Of a DNA stretch of 64,000 nucleotides, positions 17,016-25,880 are shown piece after piece. This DNA comes from Streptomyces cathayae. GTDB lineage: Bacteria > Actinomycetota > Actinomycetes > Streptomycetales > Streptomycetaceae. The notes beneath the pieces were generated by a model. The model did not search any database. It saw nothing but the letters and a program-made list of their open reading frames with translations, and had not been told where the DNA came from. The stretch spans positions 6,583,501-6,647,500 of the forward strand of contig NZ_CP121682.1 in the NCBI RefSeq assembly GCF_029760955.1, written 5' to 3'. The translations under genes were made by a program, and so were the position numbers. How positions within the stretch are numbered: the stretch's first letter is position 1; every line of letters starts with the position of its first letter.

Positions 17016-17100
17016 ATTGAGAACGTAAGACCTGTACGGGCCCCTGGTCAAGCGAAGTTGAAGCGCTCCGGCGACTTGTCCGACAAGGCCCTTCGCCTGT

Positions 17101-17787
17101 TCAGCGCGGTGCGGACGGCCCGTCACCGTCCGTGAGCGGAGAGAGGGGTTCGGCCGTCCCGGCAGGCCCGGCGAGTACCTCGTACCCCTCCTCGCGCTCC
17201 CGCACCAGAAGGTCGGCGAAGGGGCGTGACGGGTCCTCGGCGAAGTGCCGGCGTTCCGCCTCGACCCACCCTTCCCAGAACTCCCGCTGCTCCGCCCCGT
17301 CCCGTGCCCGACCCCGCGACCAGGCAGCCTCCGCGGGCAGTTCCATCCACAGCAGCAGCGCCAGATGGGGCCGCAGCGCCCGGCGTCCCGCTCCGACGCC
17401 CTCGACGACGACCACCGGGGCGGGCGGCAGCGGGTGTGGCTGTCCGAAGGCGCGGGCCCGCCAGTCGTAGGGGGTGTAGTACGCCTGCTCACCGCGGCCG
17501 AGCGGACCGATCACCTGGCTCAGCAGCCGTTTGGTCCAGCCGAACAGCTCCTGGTGGCTGGCGATGTCGTCGAGTCGCAGCACCGGGACGCCGCCCAGTG
17601 CTCCGGCCAGCCGGCCGGCGAACGTGGACTTCCCGGAACCGGCGTGCCCGTCGACACCGACGAGCCGGACGGGTCCGCAGGAGGGGGAGAGACCGCGGAT
17701 GCGGGAGACGAGATCGTGAATGGCTGATTCCTGGGGGAGGGGCGGCATGGGGCGGGGCGGCATACGGAGAGACGGTGACGCGAGCAC
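17101..17787 (-). CDS. Uridine-kinase-like P-loop NTPase
   Basis: A 228-residue protein with Walker A VGVDGHAGSGKSTFAGRLAGAL (about 45-65), VLRLDDIASHQELFGWTKRLL and VVVVEGVGAGRRALRPHL. This is the uridine/phosphoribulokinase-like layout, where the RLDD Asp takes the base role. The usual start could be the GTG at 17787 (CAGG seven bases before) or in-frame ATGs at 17763 and 17748; the conserved region begins after all three. Substrate is unknown. It is divergent from the C39-like gene and separated from the next minus gene by a terminator. Confidence 0.75.
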   Translation of the reverse strand: MLASPSLRMPPRPMPPLPQESAIHDLVSRIRGLSPSCGPVRLVGVDGHAGSGKSTFAGRLAGALGGVPVLRLDDIASHQELFGWTKRLLSQVIGPLGRGEQAYYTPYDWRARAFGQPHPLPPAPVVVVEGVGAGRRALRPHLALLLWMELPAEAAWSRGRARDGAEQREFWEGWVEAERRHFAEDPSRPFADLLVREREEGYEVLAGPAGTAEPLSPLTDGDGPSAPR

Positions 17788-18059
17788 TCTAGAACCTGAC
17801 CGGGACCCGGTGGCCGGCGCCCGTGCCCGTGCCCCGGAACGATCCGCCGGTCCTCGGATCCGCAGGCCCCCGATCCGCCGGCATGTGTGTCATTGGTCGA
17901 GTCCCATATTGGTCGGCGCGGCACGGTCTTGGGTGCTGGCGGGGCCTGCCCCGGTGTGCTCATAGTGGGCGGACATCCGCTCCACCCGGTGGACGTACGC
18001 CGTACGACCCGCCGTGTTCCGGACCTGCACCGACTCCGACACCTGGGGGTCCTCCACCC

Positions 18060-19448
18060 ATGAGCAGAGCCGAACAGCCGTCTCGCAGAACTCTTCTGGC
18101 CGCAACGGTCGTCGCCGCCGTGGCGAGCACCGGCCCGGCGTTCGCCGGTACCCCGACCGGCCGGTCCGCCGCAGGCCCGACAGGCGGCTCCACAGACCCC
18201 GAACGGACCGCAGGGGCCCGACCCGTGGACAACAGGGCCTGGACCTCCTACAGCGACTGGCGCGGCGGCACCGCCGAGGGCACCCGGGCCGTCGCGGGCG
18301 TCCGCCCCGGCCTGGTGATCGCGAAGGCCGCGGGCACCACCGACCACACCGACCCGCGCACCGGCGACACCGCCGCCTGGGAGTACGCGGCCTGGACCTC
18401 ACCCGTCCACCGGCTCACCGTGCCGGCGACGGAGGCGATCGCCTCCTGGAACGCGCACACCCCCGACGGCACCTGGATCCAGGTCGAGTTGCAGGGCACC
18501 TACACGGACGGCACCGACACACCCTGGTACGTGATGGGCCGCTGGGCGGCCGGCGACCAGGACATCCGGCGCACCTCGGTGGACGGCCAGAGCGACGGCC
18601 GGAGCACGGTGTGGACCGACACCCTCGCCGTCGACGACCCCGCTTCGGGGCTGCGCCTGGTCTCGTACCGGCTGCGGCTGACCCTGCACCGCCGTCCCGG
18701 GACGGCACTCACCCCGACCGTCTGGCGGCTTGGCGCGATGGGCTCCGACGTCCCCGACCGCTTCACCGTCCCGGCCTCCACGCCGGGTCCGGCCCGGGAA
18801 CTGATCGTCCCGCGCTACTCGCAGGAGATCCACAAGGGCCGGTACCCGGAGTACGACAACGGCGGCGAGGCCTGGTGCAGCCCGACCTCCTCACAGATGA
18901 TCATCGAGTACTGGGGCGGACGGCTCACCGAGGAGCAGTTGGCCTGGGTCGACCCGTCCTACACCGACCCGCAGGTGTGCCACGCGGCCCGCCACACCTA
19001 CGACCACCAGTACGCCGGCTGCGGCAACTGGCCGTTCAACGCGGCCTACGCGGCCACCTTCGAGGACCTCCAGGGCGTCGTCACCCGGCTCGGCTCGCTG
19101 AGCGACCTGGAGACCCTGATCGGGGCGGGCGTCCCGGCCATCACGTCCCAGTCCTTCCGTGAGGAGGAACTGACCGGAGCGGGGTACGGGACGTCCGGGC
19201 ACCTGATGACCGTGATCGGGTTCACTGAGGACGGCGACGTGATCGCCAACGATCCGGCCTCCCCGGACAACGAGGCCGTCCGGCGCGTCTACCGGCGGCG
19301 CGAGTGGGAGAACATCTGGCTCAGGACCAAGCGGTACAACGCCTCGGGCAAGGTCGTCTCCGGCACCGGCGGCGTCTGCTACCTGTACTTTCCGGCGCGT
19401 CCCACCTCGCGCATGCGCAAGGCGCTCGCGGCCGTCGGAGTGCGCTGA
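18060..19448 (+). CDS. Secreted C39-family peptidase-like protein
   Basis: A 462-residue exported protein with a Tat-like signal peptide (SRRTLLAATVVAAVASTGPAFA, cleaved near residue 29). Residues about 50-235 form a beta-rich domain. The C-terminal half is a papain-like C39_2 domain with the likely nucleophile in GGEAWCSPTSSQM (Cys about 273), catalytic His in SGHLMTVIGF (about 381) and NDPAS following. Start is the ATG with CTGGGGGTCC upstream. It resembles conserved Streptomyces exported C39 proteins; whether it cuts peptides is untested. Confidence 0.82.
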   Translation: MSRAEQPSRRTLLAATVVAAVASTGPAFAGTPTGRSAAGPTGGSTDPERTAGARPVDNRAWTSYSDWRGGTAEGTRAVAGVRPGLVIAKAAGTTDHTDPRTGDTAAWEYAAWTSPVHRLTVPATEAIASWNAHTPDGTWIQVELQGTYTDGTDTPWYVMGRWAAGDQDIRRTSVDGQSDGRSTVWTDTLAVDDPASGLRLVSYRLRLTLHRRPGTALTPTVWRLGAMGSDVPDRFTVPASTPGPARELIVPRYSQEIHKGRYPEYDNGGEAWCSPTSSQMIIEYWGGRLTEEQLAWVDPSYTDPQVCHAARHTYDHQYAGCGNWPFNAAYAATFEDLQGVVTRLGSLSDLETLIGAGVPAITSQSFREEELTGAGYGTSGHLMTVIGFTEDGDVIANDPASPDNEAVRRVYRRREWENIWLRTKRYNASGKVVSGTGGVCYLYFPARPTSRMRKALAAVGVR

Positions 19449-19454
19449 ACCGGT

Positions 19455-19483
19455 CCGTGCGGCGGGCCGCCCCCGCCGCACGG
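19455..19483 (+). terminator. Hairpin terminator after the C39-like gene
   Basis: CCGTGCGGCGGG and CCCGCCGCACGG form 12 perfect pairs around a 5-base loop, starting 7 bases after the stop codon. Confidence 0.75.
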
Positions 19484-19597
19484 GGCCCCGGCCTGTGACC
19501 AAGCTCTCGGCCGCAAAAGCCGCCGACGGTGGCAAGGTGGACAACGGCGCGTAAAGGCCCGGCGCGCACCACCGAGATCCGAGATCGGCGAGAAGTC

Positions 19598-19756
19598 ATG
19601 ACCGCGAACGCAGCCACCGTCACCGCTCCCGTCACCGCCCCCGGTGTGCGCACCGGCGGCCCCCGGGAGGACGGCCCGGACATCCTCGAGCACGTCATGG
19701 GATGGGTTCTCGTGGTGGTCGTGGCGATGCTCGTGACCCGGCTCGGAATGCTCTGA
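19598..19756 (+). CDS. Small single-pass membrane protein
   Basis: A 52-residue protein, MTANAATVTAPVTAPG at the N-terminus and one hydrophobic segment at the C-terminus (HVMGWVLVVVVAMLVTRLGML). GGCGAGAAG precedes the ATG. The frame opens upstream, but the ribosome site and composition favour this start. I do not recognise a named family. It lies between a terminator and the TetR gene. Confidence 0.6.
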   Translation: MTANAATVTAPVTAPGVRTGGPREDGPDILEHVMGWVLVVVVAMLVTRLGML

Positions 19757-19820
19757 CCTGACCCGGAAGGCGACCTGACATACTGCGGAGATCAGCCCCC
19801 GCAGGAAACCTGGGTCAAGA

Positions 19821-20477
19821 TTGAACATCAGTCAGCAGCCTGCCGTGCGCCCCGGCGCGCGCAGCACCGAGCGTTCGCTGGCACGCCGTGCCGAACTCAT
19901 CGCCATCGGGCGGAAACTGTTCGCCGACACGTCGTACGACGCGCTCTCCATGGACGACATCGCACGTCAGGCGCATGTCGCCAAGGGGCTGATCTACTAC
20001 TACTTCCACTCCAAGCGGGGCTACTACCTGTCCATCATCCAGGACTCGGTGGCCGGCCTGGTCGCCTTCGCGGCGGGCGGCGTCGGACTGCCGCCCGCGG
20101 AGCGGGTGCACCGCACCGTCGACAGCTATCTGCGCTACGCCGAGCACAACCAGGCCGCGTACCGCACGATCGTCAGCGGCGGTGTCGGCTTCGACACCGA
20201 GGTCCATGCCATCCGGGACGGGGTGCGCGAGGCGATCGTCGAGACCATCGCCGAAGGCGCCTACGGGACCAGTGACATCACGCCGCTGGCGCGGATGGGT
20301 CTGCTGTCCTGGGTGTGCAGCGTCGAGGGTGCCACCCTCGAATGGATCGACCGTCCCGAACTGCCCCGCGAGACCATGCGCGAACTGCTGGTGAAGATGC
20401 TCGGCGGGGCCATGCGCGCCATCGAGGAGCTGGATCCCGCGCACCCGGCCCCGGAGCCCGCCCGCCGCGACGGCTGA
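19821..20477 (+). CDS. TetR-family transcriptional regulator
   Basis: A 218-residue regulator. Its N-terminal helix-turn-helix is visible in RRAELIAIGRKLFADTSYDALSMDDIARQAHVAKGLIYYYFHSKRGYY (about 22-70), and an all-helical ligand domain follows. The frame starts with TTG at 19821; an in-frame GTG at 19842 (MRPGARSTERS) is an alternative, and neither has a strong ribosome site. A hairpin terminator follows at once. The next gene, an acyl-CoA dehydrogenase, has a dyad over its -35 region and is a plausible target, since this TetR group often controls acyl-CoA catabolism. The target is inferred from position. Confidence 0.85.
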   Translation: MNISQQPAVRPGARSTERSLARRAELIAIGRKLFADTSYDALSMDDIARQAHVAKGLIYYYFHSKRGYYLSIIQDSVAGLVAFAAGGVGLPPAERVHRTVDSYLRYAEHNQAAYRTIVSGGVGFDTEVHAIRDGVREAIVETIAEGAYGTSDITPLARMGLLSWVCSVEGATLEWIDRPELPRETMRELLVKMLGGAMRAIEELDPAHPAPEPARRDG

Positions 20478-20478
20478 C

Positions 20479-20504
20479 GCGTCGGCGTCCGCGGACGCCG
20501 ACGC
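20479..20504 (+). terminator. Palindromic terminator after the TetR gene
   Basis: A perfect 26-base palindrome beginning GCGTCGGCGTCC starts 2 bases after the TetR stop codon. As RNA it folds into an 11-bp stem with a 4-base loop. Confidence 0.7.
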
Positions 20505-20877
20505 CCGGAGCACCGGCGTCCGCGATCGCGGTGCGGCGCGGTGGGAGTCGCGTCCCGTGCGCCTCTTCGTGGAGGAAGCACGGAAGGCCATTGTCATGGA
20601 CACGGCGATTTCTCGAGGTGGAGCGGCAGGAGGGCCGGATCGGCGAGGTCAGTGGTGCGGACCGATTTCGACGTCCGGAAAATTCTTGTAGTAAGCGGTC
20701 GTTAACAAGTGACGCGCTCGGGCTGATCGGGCATACTCACAGCTCACAGCGGCTGGTCAGCAGCTCCCGAGACCCGGGGGCGACAGTATCGGCCAGGCAC
20801 CGGAACCACCCGGCGGAGCCGCCCCTACCCAAGGCGCGCATCCGCCGATGTGCCCGAACAGGGAGGAGAGCGTCGCC
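20505..20877. other. Intergenic region before the acyl-CoA dehydrogenase
   Basis: This 370-base gap carries the promoter/operator above and a leader of about 135 bases. The part 20505-20680 has no convincing frame or structure. Confidence 0.5.
20685..20737 (+). promoter_or_regulatory. Putative promoter and operator of the acyl-CoA dehydrogenase
   Basis: GTGACG (20709-20714), a 17-base spacer and CATACT (20732-20737) match a housekeeping promoter at 5 of 6 bases in each hexamer. Overlapping the -35 is an imperfect dyad, CTTGTAGTAA ... TTAACAAG (20685-20709), in locally AT-richer sequence. The TetR protein encoded just upstream is the likely ligand. Confidence 0.4.
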
Positions 20878-22053
20878 ATGTCCGACCACGCCCCGCAGCC
20901 GGTGGACCGGCAACTGCCCACGGACGAGGCACGGGACCTGATCTCGCTCGTCCGCGACATCGCGCAGCGCGAGATCGCCCCGAAGGCGGCCGAGGAGGAG
21001 GACGCCGGCCGTTTCCCGCGCGAGGTCTTCACCCTGCTTTCCGAGGCCGGACTGCTCGGACTGCCCTACGACTCGGCGTACGGCGGCGGAGACCAGCCCT
21101 ACGAGGTCTACCTCCAGGTCCTCGAAGAGCTCTCCACGGCCCGCCTGACCGTCGGCCTCGGCGTCAGCGTGCACACCCTCGCCTCCTACGCGCTCGCCAC
21201 CCACGGCACCAAGGAGCAGCAGGCCGAGCACCTGCCGGCGATGCTCGGCGGCGGCCTGCTCGGCGCCTACTGCCTCTCCGAGCCGTCCTCCGGGTCGGAC
21301 GCGGCCTCGCTGCGCACCAAGGCGGTGCGCGAGGCCGGGGGAGGCTGGGCGATCACCGGCACCAAGGCATGGATCACGCACGGCGGCATCGCCGACTTCT
21401 ACACCGCCATGACCCGCACCGGTGCGGACGGCCCGCGCGGGATCACCGCGTTCCTGGTGCCCGGCGACGCCGAGGGGCTGAGCGCCGCCGCTCCCGAGAA
21501 GAAGATGGGCATGAAGGGCTCGCCCACCGCGCAGGTCCACTTCGACGGCGTACGGGTCGGGGACGACCGGCGGATCGGTGAGGAGGGCCAGGGCTTCGCG
21601 ATAGCCCTGTCCGCGCTGGACGGCGGACGCCTCGGCATCGCGGCCTGCGCGATCGGTCTGGCCCAGGCGGCGCTCGACGAGGCGCTGGGGTACGCGGCCG
21701 GGCGGCGGCAGTTCGGGCGGCCCATCGCCGACTTCCAGGGACTGCGGTTCATGCTCGCCGACATGGCCACGCAGATCGAGGCGGGACGCGCGCTGTACCT
21801 CGCGGCGGCCCGACTGCGGGATGCCGGGCGGCCGTTCGCCAAGCAGGCGGCCATGGCCAAACTGCACTGCACCGACACGGCGATGCGGGTCACCACCGAC
21901 GCCGTCCAGATCCTCGGCGGCTACGGCTACACCGCGGACTTCCCGGCCGAGCGCTACATGCGCGAGGCCAAGGTGCTGCAGATCGTCGAGGGGACGAACC
22001 AGATCCAGCGCATGGTCATCGCCCGCCATCTCGCGGGGCCGCCGACGAGCTGA
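20878..22053 (+). CDS. Acyl-CoA dehydrogenase
   Basis: A 391-residue flavoprotein oxidising acyl-CoA to enoyl-CoA. Visible family motifs are LSEPSSGSDAASLRTKA (FAD binding), GTKAWITHGG, YAAGRRQFGRPIADFQGLRF and VQILGGYGYTADFPAERYMREAKV. The catalytic base is the Glu in IVEGTNQIQR (about residue 371), the short/branched-chain arrangement. The start is the ATG after GGGAGGAG; a nearby upstream ATG in frame lacks a ribosome site. Chain-length preference is unknown. It stands alone without an ETF or enoyl-CoA hydratase gene beside it. Confidence 0.92.
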   Translation: MSDHAPQPVDRQLPTDEARDLISLVRDIAQREIAPKAAEEEDAGRFPREVFTLLSEAGLLGLPYDSAYGGGDQPYEVYLQVLEELSTARLTVGLGVSVHTLASYALATHGTKEQQAEHLPAMLGGGLLGAYCLSEPSSGSDAASLRTKAVREAGGGWAITGTKAWITHGGIADFYTAMTRTGADGPRGITAFLVPGDAEGLSAAAPEKKMGMKGSPTAQVHFDGVRVGDDRRIGEEGQGFAIALSALDGGRLGIAACAIGLAQAALDEALGYAAGRRQFGRPIADFQGLRFMLADMATQIEAGRALYLAAARLRDAGRPFAKQAAMAKLHCTDTAMRVTTDAVQILGGYGYTADFPAERYMREAKVLQIVEGTNQIQRMVIARHLAGPPTS

Positions 22054-22432
22054 TCCGGCTTCCTCGCCGGGGTGCCGCGAGCCGGACCCGCTCCGGGGCG
22101 TGCCGGCCCGGCAGGGCGCGGCCCTTGTCGGCCCGGCTCCGCATCGGATCGCGGCAGATCGGCGGATCCGGGAGTTGCGGCGGCGGGGAGGCGTGTGCCC
22201 GGCGGGCTGCGGTACGGGCGGTGGAGCGAGGGCGCGGCGGTGACGCCCGGTCCTCGAGAGCGTGGGGCCGTCACGCCCGGGCGACGCGGGAGCGACCGGG
22301 CAGGTCACCGACCGCCCGAACAGGGCGTACGTTCGCGGACGTCCGGTCCGGCCCGTCCGCGCCGGGTGACGCACCGCGCGCGGAGGTCCCGTCGCGGTGC
22401 GCTTGACAGGCCCCGGGCCGGGGCGGGACGGC
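22054..22432. other. Convergent intergenic region, no gene seen
   Basis: A very GC-rich 379-base stretch between the acyl-CoA dehydrogenase stop and the stop of the minus-strand unknown gene. Apart from the hairpin near its right end I see nothing supportable. Confidence 0.5.
22371..22400. terminator. Possible bidirectional terminator
   Basis: GCACCGCG (22371-22378) and CGCGGTGC (22393-22400) form an 8-bp stem with a 14-base loop between two convergent genes. No T run is seen on either side. Confidence 0.4.
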
Positions 22433-22867
22433 TCAGGCGGCGTGGCGCCGTATGACGGGCACCCTGATCGGACGCGAAGCCGGACCGCCGACGTGCGAGA
22501 AGGGCTGGGTGCGCCAGTCGAGCCCCTGAGGGAGCGTCAACAGCAGGGCGGTGTCCTGTTCCTGGAGCGTGGCGGACTCGTCCGCCGGCCGGGCCTCACC
22601 GGCACCGCGGCCGGTGCCGGTGCAGACGGTGAGCCCGAACGGGTTCCACGGCGAGGCGCACAGCGCGTGCTCCGGCAGGACCTCCTCGTCCGCGAGCAGC
22701 GCGATCGGCTGCGCGCAGTCCGGGCAGACGACCCGGTACATCTCGAAGGTGTCGTACGCGTCGAGTTCGTCGTCGAGAGCGTCGGGGTCGACGTACTCGG
22801 GGACGAGTTCGACGACGGACTGCTGCCGCTTGGGCGTGGTACGACCAGGGCGCTTAAGACTCTGCAT
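22433..22867 (-). CDS. Conserved-looking protein of unknown function with CxxC motif
   Basis: A 144-residue soluble protein, MQSLKRPGRTTPKRQQSVVELVPEYVDPDALDDELDAYDTFEMY at the start, with an acidic patch and a CPDC pair (about residue 47). A further Cys follows at HALCASPWNPFGLTVC. This could be a small zinc ribbon. A strong GAGGGGGAG site precedes the ATG. I do not recognise the family. It faces the Lrp gene divergently. Confidence 0.65.
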   Translation of the reverse strand: MQSLKRPGRTTPKRQQSVVELVPEYVDPDALDDELDAYDTFEMYRVVCPDCAQPIALLADEEVLPEHALCASPWNPFGLTVCTGTGRGAGEARPADESATLQEQDTALLLTLPQGLDWRTQPFSHVGGPASRPIRVPVIRRHAA

Positions 22868-23134
22868 GGGTTCTCCCCCTCGGGCTGGGCCGTGAAGGCG
22901 CTGCGGCCTCGACCACAGCAAGCACTTCCCGTCCCCCATCGGGGGTAATCACGAGAACATCACGGAGACTGTTCGAAGGGTGTGGTATTCGTCACATGCC
23001 GTTCGGGGGCGCCGCCCGCAACCGGTTTCGTCCCCCGCCCGGCTCGGGCCGGATGCCCGGTACATCACGAACCGGGCATGACCTGGACAGCTCAGGTATC
23101 CGAGGAGATCGGCGGCACTGTAGGTTCTTGCGCC

Positions 23135-23575
23135 ATGGAGGAGCTGGACCGACAGATCGTGCAGCTGCTCGTCAAGGACGGGCGGATGAGCTACACAGAC
23201 CTGGGCAAGGCCACGGGCCTGTCCACGTCGGCCGTGCACCAGCGGGTGCGCAGGCTGGAACAGCGTGGCGTCATCCGCGGCTATGCCGCGGTCGTCGACC
23301 CGGATGCCGTCGGTCTGCCCATGACCGCCTTCATCTCGGTCAAGCCGTTCGACCCCAGCGCCCCCGACGACATCGCGGACCGCCTCGCGGGCGTGCCCGA
23401 GATCGAGGCCTGCCACAGTGTCGCGGGCGACGAGAACTACATCCTCAAGGTGCGGGTGGCCACTCCGCGCCAACTGGAGGAACTGCTCGCCCGCGTGCGC
23501 TCGCTGGCGGGCGTCTCCACCCGGACGACGGTGGTCCTGTCCACTCCGTACGAGGCCCGTCCGCCGCGCGTCTGA
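23135..23575 (+). CDS. Lrp/AsnC-family regulator
   Basis: A 146-residue protein with an AsnC-type helix-turn-helix (MEELDRQIVQLLVKDGRMSYTDLGKATGLSTSAVHQRVRRLEQRGVI, 1-47) and a RAM/ligand domain (ACHSVAGDENYILKVRVATPRQLEELL). TAGGTT lies 8 bases before the ATG and no ribosome site is present, so a leaderless transcript is likely. Lrp proteins often control nearby genes, but the effector amino acid and targets are unknown. A small hairpin separates it from the amidohydrolase. Confidence 0.9.
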   Translation: MEELDRQIVQLLVKDGRMSYTDLGKATGLSTSAVHQRVRRLEQRGVIRGYAAVVDPDAVGLPMTAFISVKPFDPSAPDDIADRLAGVPEIEACHSVAGDENYILKVRVATPRQLEELLARVRSLAGVSTRTTVVLSTPYEARPPRV

Positions 23576-23577
23576 CC

Positions 23578-23597
23578 CGCACCCGCGCGGGGGTGCG
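23578..23597 (+). terminator. Short hairpin after the Lrp gene
   Basis: CGCACCC and GGGTGCG form 7 pairs with a 6-base loop, 2 bases after the stop codon. Confidence 0.4.
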
Positions 23598-23701
23598 CCG
23601 CCGCGACCGGATGTGCGGCGCGCAGGCGCAGCGGTGCGCAGGTGAGGTGAGGAGCGGCCCTGGGTGCGGGCCCGGCCCCGCGAGGGGCGACACTGTGGGT
23701 C

Positions 23702-25330
23702 ATGAGTGAACGCACCGTCCCGCCGCACACCGTCCTGCTCCGCCGCGGCGAGGTCCACAGCCCCGCCGACCCCTTCGCCACCGCGATGGTCGTCGAAGGC
23801 GGCCAGATCGCCTGGGTCGGCTCCGAGGGCGCCGCCGACTCCTTCGCGGACGGTGTGGACGAGGTGATCGACCTCGACGGGGCGCTGGTCACCCCGGCGT
23901 TCACCGACGCGCACGTGCACACCACGGCCACCGGACTGGCCCTCACCGGCCTCGACCTGTCCGACGCCCCCTCCCTGCAGGCCGCGCTGGCCCGGGTGCG
24001 GGAGTTCGCCGCGGCCCGCCCGGCCGACCGGGTCCTGCTCGGCCACGGCTGGGACGCGTCCCGCTGGCCGGACGGCCGCCCCCCGACCCGCGCCGAACTC
24101 GACGCGGCCACCGGCGGACGCCCTCTCTACCTCAGCCGGATCGACGTCCACTCCGCGGTCGTCACCACCGCGCTGCTCGACCTCGTCAGCGGTGAGAACA
24201 CCCGCGAGATCGCCCGCGAGGCACCCGGCGGGGCCCGGCCGCTCACCGGTGACGCCCACCACGCCGTACGCGCCGCCGCCCTGGGCGCCGTCACGCCCGC
24301 CCAGCGCACCGAGGCGCAGCGTGCCGCCCTGGCCCACGCCGTCTCCCTGGGCATCGGCACCGTCCACGAGTGCGGTGGCCCGGAGATCTCCTCCGAGGAC
24401 GACTTCACCGGCCTGCTGCGGCTCGCCGCCGAGGGCGGCGGCCCGCGCGCCGTCGGCTACTGGGCCGAGCGGGACGTCGCCAAGGCCCGCGCACTGGGCG
24501 CGACCGGCGCCGCGGGCGACCTGTTCGCCGACGGGGCCCTCGGCTCGCACACCGCCTGCCTGCACGAGCCGTACGCCGACGCCGGCCACACGGGCACCGC
24601 CCACCTGGACGCCGCCGCCGTCGCCGCCCACGTGGTCGACTGCACCGGGGCGGGCCTGCAGGCGGGCTTCCACGCCATCGGCGACGCCGCCCTCGGCGCG
24701 GTGGTCGACGGGATGCGCGCCGCCGCCGAGAAGGTCGGCCTCGCGCGTGTGCGGGCCGCCCGGCACCGGGTCGAGCACGCCGAGATGCTCACTGCCGAGA
24801 CCGTCGCAGCGTTCGCCGAACTCGGCCTGACCGCCTCCGTCCAGCCCGCCTTCGACGCCCTGTGGGGCGGCGAGGACGGCATGTACGCCCGGCGTCTGGG
24901 CGTGGCGCGGGCCCGCTCCCTGAACCCCTTCGCGGCCCTGCTGCGCGCCGGTGTCCCGCTCGCCTTCGGATCGGACAGCCCGGTCACGCCCCTCGATCCG
25001 TGGGGCACCGTCCGGGCCGCCGCCTTCCACCGCACGCCCGAGCACCGGGTCTCCGTGCGGGCCGCGTTCACCGCGCACACGCGGGGCGGCTGGCGGGCGA
25101 TCGGACGTGACGACGCGGGCATCCTGGTGCCGGGAGCCCCTGCCGACTACGCCGTGTGGCACACCGGCGACCTTGTCGTACAGGCACCCGACGACCGGGT
25201 GGCGCGCTGGTCCACCGACCCCCGCTCCGGCACCCCCGGGCTGCCGGACCTGACCCCGGGCGGCGACCTGCCCGTCTGTCGGCGCACGGTGGTCGGCGGA
25301 CGCACGGTCTTCGTACGGCCGGGAGAGTGA
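23702..25330 (+). CDS. YtcJ-like metal-dependent amidohydrolase
   Basis: A 542-residue protein of the amidohydrolase_3 group. The metal-binding HxH is in TPAFTDAHVHTTATG (about residue 75). Later family blocks are GHGWDASRWPDGRPPTR, HAIGDAALGAVVDGM, RHRVEHAEML and LAFGSDSPVTPLDPWGTV, the last holding the metal-binding Asp. Relatives act on exocyclic amides and lactams, but the substrate is unknown. No signal peptide, so it is cytoplasmic. It starts at an ATG 126 bases after the Lrp gene, which may regulate it. Confidence 0.85.
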   Translation: MSERTVPPHTVLLRRGEVHSPADPFATAMVVEGGQIAWVGSEGAADSFADGVDEVIDLDGALVTPAFTDAHVHTTATGLALTGLDLSDAPSLQAALARVREFAAARPADRVLLGHGWDASRWPDGRPPTRAELDAATGGRPLYLSRIDVHSAVVTTALLDLVSGENTREIAREAPGGARPLTGDAHHAVRAAALGAVTPAQRTEAQRAALAHAVSLGIGTVHECGGPEISSEDDFTGLLRLAAEGGGPRAVGYWAERDVAKARALGATGAAGDLFADGALGSHTACLHEPYADAGHTGTAHLDAAAVAAHVVDCTGAGLQAGFHAIGDAALGAVVDGMRAAAEKVGLARVRAARHRVEHAEMLTAETVAAFAELGLTASVQPAFDALWGGEDGMYARRLGVARARSLNPFAALLRAGVPLAFGSDSPVTPLDPWGTVRAAAFHRTPEHRVSVRAAFTAHTRGGWRAIGRDDAGILVPGAPADYAVWHTGDLVVQAPDDRVARWSTDPRSGTPGLPDLTPGGDLPVCRRTVVGGRTVFVRPGE

Positions 25331-25880
25331 TCTCCACGGACCGCCCGGCGACGAGCACGTGCCGAGCCCCCGTCTCGCGACCTGCGCATCCTCCCCGCCG
25401 GCCGGACACCTGAACCGCATTGCGCAGGTCAAACGTCTGTTGGCGGGAAGCAGCGGGGGGAAAGCTAGGTTCGGCGGGGTCCACCATCGGACGCCCGACC
25501 GGGGAAGTTCCGCCCACTCGAGGCAGCGCCGCTGGGTCAGGGACGGTGTGCCGCGCCGGGCACCGTCACCGGGAGCCAGGCTCAGCATCGGCGCGGCGCG
25601 AGGGAACGTTCCGGTGGGTCGGGAAGGTGTGGCCCCGGGTGGGGCCGGGCGCTCAGTAGACAACGGCTTCAGGTCGACTCGCAGCCGGCGGGTCCCAGGT
25701 CGGACCGAAGGGCGCCGGGCCCCCATCCGCCGTACACCGCCGCCCGGGGCCTTCTCCACGGGGGAAGGCCCGTTCCCACTCGATCTTCGGAAATTAACAC
25801 CATCATATGAACGTCATGCCATGTCGGTGCAGGCTGTGACCACTATGGTGGGACCCTGAACATGACATGAAGGGGCAGTT
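25331..25880. other. Long intergenic region upstream of ppm1
   Basis: This 550-base gap holds TATGGT (25844-25849), a possible -10 for ppm1, in AT-richer sequence. A hairpin GGGCCTTC (25747-25754) with GAAGGCCC (25764-25771) and a TAGGTT box near 25468 lie further left. No frame in it shows convincing codon bias together with a ribosome site. A short untranslated transcript ending at the hairpin is possible. Confidence 0.45.

Larger units (their letters stand above)
16669..17100. other. Intergenic region upstream of the EccA-like gene
   Basis: Outside the candidate small RNA and its terminator, this 430-base gap holds a GC-rich 280-base leader region of the EccA-like gene. I see no coding frame or clear operator in 16669-16940. 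Confidence 0.5.
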
